This document shows positions 23,845-28,043 of a DNA stretch of 28,043 nucleotides, one piece after another (positions within the stretch are counted from its first letter, which is position 1; each line of letters opens with the position of its first letter). The stretch spans positions 1 through 28,043 of the forward strand of contig CAZBLH010000023.1 of the NCBI GenBank assembly GCA_964492775.1, written 5' to 3'. The DNA comes from WRDS01 sp964492775. Its GTDB lineage: Bacteria > Actinomycetota > Coriobacteriia > Anaerosomatales > PHET01. Made by a program: the position numbers and the translations under genes. Below the pieces are notes generated by a model. The model searched no databases. It had not been told where the DNA came from and saw only the letters and a program-made list of their open reading frames with translations.

Positions 23845-24531
23845 TCAGGTTCTCGCGAAGAAGTAGCCCACGCCGCGGATGGTGCGGATTATCTGGTTAT
23901 CCTCATCACCGATCTTGTTGCGCAGGTGGCAGACGAAGACCTCGATCACGTTGCTGTCGCTAGTGTGCTGGCCACCCCAGACCGACTCCAGAATCTCGTC
24001 GCGGCTGATGACGCGGCCGGCGTTGGTGACGAAATACTCCAGCAGGTCGTACTCTTTGGCGGTGAAGCTCACCGGCTTGCCGTGTACCGTCACGCTGCGC
24101 GATGCGGGATCGATCTCGACGTTGCCAGCGCGGTACTGCTGCGCCGGGCGCTCGTGGTCGGCGCGCTTTAGGAGCGCCCGGACCCGCGAGAGCAGCTCGG
24201 AGATCTCGAACGGCTTGCGGAGGTAGTCGTCGGCGCCGGCATCGAAGCCGGTGACCACGTCCTGGGTCTGAGAGCGAGCCGTGAGCATCAGGATCGGCAC
24301 GTTGATGTGGCGCGCGCGAAGTGTCCGGGCGACCTCGAGACCGTCAATGCCCGGAAGCATCAGGTCGAGTACGATGAGATCGGGCACGGACGTCGAGACC
24401 GCCTCGAGAGCGGCTTCACCATCGCCGAAGCGCGACACCTCATAGCCAGCGTGCGCGAGTTCGAGTTCGACGAACCTGCCGATGGTCGCGTCGTCCTCGA
24501 CGATAAGCACCTTCGCGCCATTCTCGTTCAT
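23845..24531 (-). CDS. OmpR/PhoB-type response regulator
   Basis: A 228-residue transcriptional regulator. The receiver domain (about 1-122) has Asp13 and Asp14, phospho-acceptor Asp56 in LDLMLPG, Thr84 and Lys106. A winged-helix domain (about 133-226) ends in SNVIEVFVCHLRNKIGDE and IRTIRGVGYFF, the recognition-helix and wing signature of the OmpR family. ATG 24531 is chosen because GGAGG lies five bases before it; the GTG four codons upstream would place that site inside the gene. It is followed at once by its kinase and lies 63 bases after asd on the same strand. Target genes cannot be told from the sequence. Confidence 0.95.
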   Translation of the reverse strand: MNENGAKVLIVEDDATIGRFVELELAHAGYEVSRFGDGEAALEAVSTSVPDLIVLDLMLPGIDGLEVARTLRARHINVPILMLTARSQTQDVVTGFDAGADDYLRKPFEISELLSRVRALLKRADHERPAQQYRAGNVEIDPASRSVTVHGKPVSFTAKEYDLLEYFVTNAGRVISRDEILESVWGGQHTSDSNVIEVFVCHLRNKIGDEDNQIIRTIRGVGYFFART

Positions 24532-24594
24532 GAAGCCCTCCACCCCATCGGTCTGCCGTTCCTCACGCTCGTCGCGTCGACCAAGTCTCCGCGC

Positions 24595-25632
24595 TTACTG
24601 ATCCTCGCCGCGCTCGAGTAGCGCCTCGGCGATCTGTACCGTGTTCAACGCTGCGCCCTTGCGCAGCTGGTCCGCGACGACCCACATCGCGATCCCGTGC
24701 GGGACGGTCGGGTCCACCCGGAGCCTGCCCACGTACGTGTCGTCGGTCCCCTCGAGCACCGCGGGCATCGGGTAGACGCCGCTCCCAGGCTCATCGAGCA
24801 TGGTCACGCCCGGCGCACCTGCAAGAGCGGCCCTGACGTCCTCGAGTTCGACCGGCTCGGCGAACTCGACGTTGATCGCCTCCGAGTGGCACCGGAGCAC
24901 CGGCACTCTCACGCACGTCGCGGCGACCTCGATCTCCGGCGCGTGCATGATCTTCTTGGTCTCGACGACCATCTTCCACTCTTCCTTCGTGGAGCCGTCG
25001 TCGAGGAACACGTCGATCTGCGGGATCACGTTGAAGGCGATGCGATGCGCGAACTTCTTGGGAGTGACCTCGCGATCCCCGAGGAAGTCCCTTGTCTGCT
25101 CGTAGAGCTCGTCCATCGCGGCCTGACCGGCACCGCTCGCCGCCTGGTACGTCGACACCACCACGCGCCTGATCGGCGCGAGCGCGCGCAGCGGCTCGAG
25201 TGCGACCACCATCTGGATCGTCGAGCAGTTCGGATTCGCGATGACACCGGAGTGCCACGCTAGATCCTCGGCGTTCACCTCGGGCACCACGAGCGGAACG
25301 TCGTCGTCCATGCGGAACGCCGAGGAGTTGTCGATCATCACGCAGCCCGCCTCGACAGCCGCCGAGCGGAACTGCCGGCTCACGCCCGCTCCTGCCGAGA
25401 AAAGCGCGATATCCACGCCCGCGAAGCTCGCCTCCGTGAGCTCCTCGATCGTGATCTCGCCGCCAGCGAACGGGATCTTCTTGCCCGCCGAGCGAGACGA
25501 CGCGAGCGCGCGAACCTCGACAGCGGGAAACGCTCGCTGCTCGAGGACGGCGAGCATCTCTCGGCCGACGGCACCGGTGGCACCGGCGACCGCGACGACC
25601 GGGCGTTCAGGGAGTGGCTTGCCCCAGGCCAT
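24595..25632 (-). CDS. asd: Aspartate-semialdehyde dehydrogenase
   Basis: Reduces aspartyl-4-phosphate with NADPH to aspartate-4-semialdehyde, the branch-point to lysine/diaminopimelate, threonine and methionine. The product is 345 residues, a normal length. It opens with the nucleotide-binding VAVAGATGAVGREML, has catalytic Cys136 in NPNCSTIQMVVAL and the acid/base His249 in LRCHSEAINVEF. SGAGQAAMDEL and FNVIPQIDVF are family segments. The start ATG 25632 is three bases after the lysC stop, with GGAGG inside the lysC end, so the two are a coupled operon acting on consecutive steps. Confidence 0.97.
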   Translation of the reverse strand: MAWGKPLPERPVVAVAGATGAVGREMLAVLEQRAFPAVEVRALASSRSAGKKIPFAGGEITIEELTEASFAGVDIALFSAGAGVSRQFRSAAVEAGCVMIDNSSAFRMDDDVPLVVPEVNAEDLAWHSGVIANPNCSTIQMVVALEPLRALAPIRRVVVSTYQAASGAGQAAMDELYEQTRDFLGDREVTPKKFAHRIAFNVIPQIDVFLDDGSTKEEWKMVVETKKIMHAPEIEVAATCVRVPVLRCHSEAINVEFAEPVELEDVRAALAGAPGVTMLDEPGSGVYPMPAVLEGTDDTYVGRLRVDPTVPHGIAMWVVADQLRKGAALNTVQIAEALLERGEDQ

Positions 25633-25635
25633 CGG

Positions 25636-26157
25636 CTACTCGCCTCCCTCGGCGGACGGAGCGATCTCGGCGGAGACTTCGTCAGCGTCAAGCCCGAACG
25701 CGGTGTGTAGCGCACGGACCGCCTCGGCGACCTGCTCGGCAGAGATCACACACGAGATGCGGATCGGAGATGTCGAGATGAGGTCCAGGTTCACGCCGGC
25801 CTCGGCGAGCGTGGCAAACATCTGAGCCGCGATGCCGGGGTGCGTGCGCATGCCCGCGCCCACGAGCGAGACCTTGGCGACCGCTTCGTCGAGCTGCCAG
25901 GTGCGTGCGCCAAGCTTCTCGACGATACGGTCGAGCGCCACGCGGGCGCGCGGCAGGTCGGCCTCGGGCGTGGTGAACGAGATGTCGGTGCTGCCGTGCT
26001 CCGACACGTTCTGGATGATCATGTCGACGTTGACATTCGCCTCGGCAAGCGTGCCGAAGACGGTCGCTGCGACACCGGGCTTGTCAGGAACCTCGCGGAT
26101 GGTGACCTTGGCCTCCGAGGTGTCGTAGGTGACACCTGAGATAATCGCCTGTTCCAT
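25636..26157 (-). CDS. lysC: Probable aspartate kinase beta subunit (internal start)
   Basis: An in-frame ATG at codon 247 of lysC is preceded by AAGGAGG (26169-26175) with an 11-base spacer. The 173-residue product would start MEQAIISGVTYDTSEAKV and contain just the two ACT domains. The known beta subunit of Corynebacterium glutamicum aspartate kinase starts at the matching place with a closely similar sequence, and Bacillus enzymes are also alpha2beta2. That such a subunit is made here is inference from the site and the homology. Confidence 0.5.
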   Translation of the reverse strand: MEQAIISGVTYDTSEAKVTIREVPDKPGVAATVFGTLAEANVNVDMIIQNVSEHGSTDISFTTPEADLPRARVALDRIVEKLGARTWQLDEAVAKVSLVGAGMRTHPGIAAQMFATLAEAGVNLDLISTSPIRISCVISAEQVAEAVRALHTAFGLDADEVSAEIAPSAEGGE

Positions 26158-26895
26158 GGTCTCGTCGGCCTCCTTGACGATGGTGCCGGGCTTATCGGAG
26201 AACGAGGAGCGGCAGTGGATGACGACGCCGTGGTTGCGGGCGTACTCCACGCTGCGCATCTGCAGCACGCCCGCACCGCTCGCCGCCATCTCGAGCATCT
26301 CTTCGTAGCTGATCTCATCGATCTTGCGCGCGCCCGGCACGATACGGGGATCGGCGGTGTAGACGCCGTCGACATCGGTGTATATCTCGCAGACATCGGC
26401 GCCGACATCCGCGGCGATCGCGACTGCTGTGGTATCCGAGCCGCCGCGGCCCAGGGTGGTGATCTGCCCGTCGGGCGTGATCCCCTGGAAACCGGCGACG
26501 ATCACGATCTTGCCATCGGCAAGCGCCGTTTTCACGCAATCGGCACGCACCTCGGTGATCTTCGCTTTGGAGTGGACGCCATCGGTCACGATGCCGACCT
26601 GGGACCCGGTGAACGAGACCGCGTCGAATCCGCGCGCCTGGATCGCCATGGCGAGCAGCGCGATCGAGACCTGCTCGCCGGTCGAGAGCAGCATGTCCAT
26701 CTCGCGCTCGGGCGGCTCGGCCGAGATCTCGTAGGCGAGTTCGACCAGCTCATCGGTCACATGTCCCATCGCCGAGACGACCGCTACAACACCGTCACCG
26801 GTCTGCTTGCGCGCGATCAGTCGGTCTGCGACCGCGCGAATCCGCGCGGCATCACCTACCGAGGTCCCGCCGAACTTGGTGACCACAAGTGCCAT
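25636..26895 (-). CDS. lysC: Aspartate kinase, class with two ACT domains
   Basis: Phosphorylates aspartate to aspartyl-4-phosphate, the committed step to lysine, threonine, methionine and diaminopimelate. The 419-residue alpha form has KFGGTSVGD at 7-15, STGEQVSIALLAMA in the kinase domain and TLGRGGSDTTAVAIA at about 147-161. Two C-terminal ACT domains (about 263-330 and 339-405) usually bind lysine and/or threonine for feedback inhibition. The ATG at 26895 has a modest GGTAGG site upstream. An internal ATG with a strong ribosome binding site would make a separate beta subunit. Right of the gene lie its leader and then insertion-sequence remnants. Confidence 0.97.
   Translation of the reverse strand: MALVVTKFGGTSVGDAARIRAVADRLIARKQTGDGVVAVVSAMGHVTDELVELAYEISAEPPEREMDMLLSTGEQVSIALLAMAIQARGFDAVSFTGSQVGIVTDGVHSKAKITEVRADCVKTALADGKIVIVAGFQGITPDGQITTLGRGGSDTTAVAIAADVGADVCEIYTDVDGVYTADPRIVPGARKIDEISYEEMLEMAASGAGVLQMRSVEYARNHGVVIHCRSSFSDKPGTIVKEADETMEQAIISGVTYDTSEAKVTIREVPDKPGVAATVFGTLAEANVNVDMIIQNVSEHGSTDISFTTPEADLPRARVALDRIVEKLGARTWQLDEAVAKVSLVGAGMRTHPGIAAQMFATLAEAGVNLDLISTSPIRISCVISAEQVAEAVRALHTAFGLDADEVSAEIAPSAEGGE
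26169..26175 (-). promoter_or_regulatory. Internal ribosome binding site within lysC
   Basis: AAGGAGG on the - strand, 11 bases before the internal ATG of codon 247. It is a stronger Shine-Dalgarno match than the one before the full-length start. Confidence 0.55.
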
Positions 26896-27061
26896 TGAGC
26901 CTACCCAATACCCTGCCGAGAAGGACGCGCATATCGCGACCTGCGCGTTAATCTTTCACGCCAGTGTAATGGGTGGACCGTCGATGTGCCACAGCAGGCG
27001 AGCAGTGTGACACCGAAATGATGGAATCACCACACATATCGAGGCGAGCCAGGTGCAGGAA
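26896..27061. other. lysC upstream region with imperfect palindrome
   Basis: A gene-free stretch between lysC and the IS3 remnant. TTTCAC (26954-26959) and GTGTAA (26964-26969), spaced by 4 bases, form an imperfect inverted repeat about 60 bases before the lysC ATG. It could be an operator or a chance match. No convincing lysC promoter, T-box or lysine riboswitch core was seen. Some of this stretch may also be insertion-sequence residue. Confidence 0.3.
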
Positions 27062-27280
27062 GGTGATGCAGGTGCGTTCCTCGCTCGTGGACCCGAGACG
27101 CTTCCCTCCTTCGGCCCTGGCCTTCCTGACTCAAGACCGAAAGGCCTTGGCATGCACGCCGACTTTGGCCGAGGCCGAGCTGATCGTGGCCCACTGAGAT
27201 GTGTACCCGGGAGTGTGCTCAAAGACCACCCTTACGGCACCTTCACGCAGTTCTGTTGGGTAGGGTGCCGGTCTTTTCAT
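27062..27280 (-). pseudogene. Decayed IS3-family orfA remnant
   Basis: Reading from ATG 27280 gives MKRPAPYPTELREGAVRVVF, the typical opening of the helix-turn-helix OrfA protein of IS3-family elements, and the match continues into the helix-turn-helix region. At 27131-27133 a TGA replaces the highly conserved Trp of the usual LRxWVR segment. The same frame then resumes with VRKARAEGGKRLGSTSEER, matching the family again. The resemblance fades near 27062, and no orfB follows before lysC. This is a dead fragment: one nonsense change plus loss of the 3' part. Confidence 0.75.
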
Positions 27281-27310
27281 GACTCCATCCTCTCGACGGT
27301 GGAGTCTCGA

Positions 27311-27329
27311 AGAAACCCGGGGTGATTCA
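27311..27329 (-). repeat. Probable terminal inverted repeat of the IS3 remnant
   Basis: On the - strand the stretch beginning TGAATCACCCCGGGTTTCT, 31 bases before orfA, resembles the left terminal repeats of actinobacterial IS3 elements (TGAxxxxCCCCGGGTTT pattern). The matching right end was not found in the window. Confidence 0.5.
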
Positions 27330-27406
27330 CTTTTCACATCTGCACATGACACATCCTCTGTGCATACGGTGACAGAACCCACTCACGTTTTTTAAGCGCA
27401 GGCCAG

Positions 27407-28026
27407 GCGTGCTAATCGCCTACGGCGTGCGCGATGACGGATTCAGAGAGATCGTGGCCGTGACGTGTGCCGACACCGAGAGCGAGGCCACCTGCCATGC
27501 GCTGTTCGCAGACCTCAAGGCGCGAGGTCTGTCCGGTGTTGTGCTGGTCACCTCTGATGCGCACCCGGGGCTCAAGACGGCGATCGCACGCCACTTCCAG
27601 GGCGCGAGCTGGCAAAGATGCCAGGTGCACTTCGAGCGGGACCTGCTCAAGACAGTCGCCTTCAGGCATCGCAAGCAACTGGCCGCGGACCTGAAGGGGA
27701 TCTGGGCTGTGACCACGACGACCGCCGCCCTGAAGACCGCCGGCGCCGTGGCAGACGCATGGCGCGACACGCACCCCAAGATCGCAGACGCCCTCGACGA
27801 GAGTGTGGAGGAGTGCCTGACCGTGCTGCACTTCCCGTCTGCACACCGCCTGTTCCTGCGGACCAACAACGCGCTTGAGCGCTTCAACCAAGAGATCAAG
27901 CGCCGAACACGCGTCGTGCGCATCTTCCCGAACGAGGAGAGTTGCCTGCGACTCGTGAGCGCTTTGTGCGTCGAGACGAGCGAGGAGTTGGGCTGGCCCC
28001 CTTCGCAGTACCGCTCAGCGAGTTAG
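27407..28026 (+). pseudogene. IS256-family transposase, 5'-truncated
   Basis: The C-terminal half of an IS256 (Mutator-type) DDE transposase. About 205 residues are readable from GTG 27409, against about 400 in intact members. Visible motifs are VTSDAHPGL with the second catalytic Asp, the WQRCQVHF C-x2-H signature, and NALERFNQEIKRRT with the catalytic Glu, then IFPNEESCLRLV near the end. The N-terminal DNA-binding region and the first catalytic Asp are missing; sequence before 27407 does not match the family. The natural C-terminus and stop are present. Element ends were not identified, though 28027-28043 could be part of the right flank. Confidence 0.85.
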
Positions 28027-28043
28027 GGCCTCCGGTTTCGCTT

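Larger units (their letters stand above)
27062..28043. mobile_element. Insertion-sequence debris zone
   Basis: Remnants of two unrelated insertion sequences lie end to end next to lysC: a decayed IS3 orfA with its terminal repeat on the - strand and a truncated IS256 transposase on the + strand. The junction lies somewhere in 27330-27406, a relatively AT-richer stretch with no recognisable gene. Confidence 0.7.

Noticed and set aside
27131..27133. TGA read as Trp (recoding) in the IS3 fragment
   Set aside because: Normal genes in the window (for example hypC, hypD and the response regulator) end in TGA, and the fragment is otherwise truncated, so decay is the simpler reading.
1..28043. Many long open frames opposite or overlapping real genes
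   Set aside because: They are Arg/Ala/Ser-rich shadow frames expected in high-GC DNA, without ribosome binding sites or recognisable domains.

Overview
The window reads as chromosomal DNA from a high-GC anaerobe. I suspect Actinomycetota, possibly a Coriobacteriia-like lineage. The evidence is the strong G/C third-position bias, TAgaaT-like -10 boxes, several GTG and TTG starts, anaerobic metalloenzyme genes and a C. glutamicum-like internal lysC start. This is inference; no rRNA or other taxonomic marker is present.

The left third (1-10546) is on the + strand. It holds hypF (cut by the left edge), hypC, hypD and hypE, which build the Fe(CN)2CO centre of [NiFe] hydrogenases. Next come a three-gene ABC exporter (an ATPase with an apparent CTG start and two ABC-2 permeases), an EamA-type transporter, and a phosphoglucose isomerase of the kind usually fused to transaldolase. 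A small membrane-protein gene converges on the isomerase gene.

From 26895 back to 10516 everything is on the - strand. In transcription order: lysC-asd (aspartate pathway, with a credible internal start for a lysC beta subunit); an OmpR-type two-component pair; a PocR-GAF-HD-GYP protein whose metal-site Asp residues are replaced by Glu; a QueT-type queuosine-precursor transporter; a ferredoxin/[FeFe]-hydrogenase-like/GGDEF fusion; the radical-SAM protein AmrS; a GT-A glycosyltransferase; a TauE/SafE permease; a LytTR response regulator; a FemAB-like acyltransferase; and a GT4 glycosyltransferase. The right end (about 27062-28043) is insertion-sequence debris: a decayed IS3-family orfA with its terminal repeat, and a 5'-truncated IS256-family transposase.

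The most interesting unit is 17518-22194. A hydrogenase-like iron-sulfur sensor is built directly onto a diguanylate cyclase with intact GGDEF and inhibitory sites. It lies one small gene away from an HD-GYP protein with an altered active site. I read this as a candidate redox- or H2-responsive cyclic-di-GMP module. A run of small hairpins, two of them mutually exclusive, separates the cyclase gene from amrS. No tRNA, rRNA, CRISPR array or replication origin was seen.
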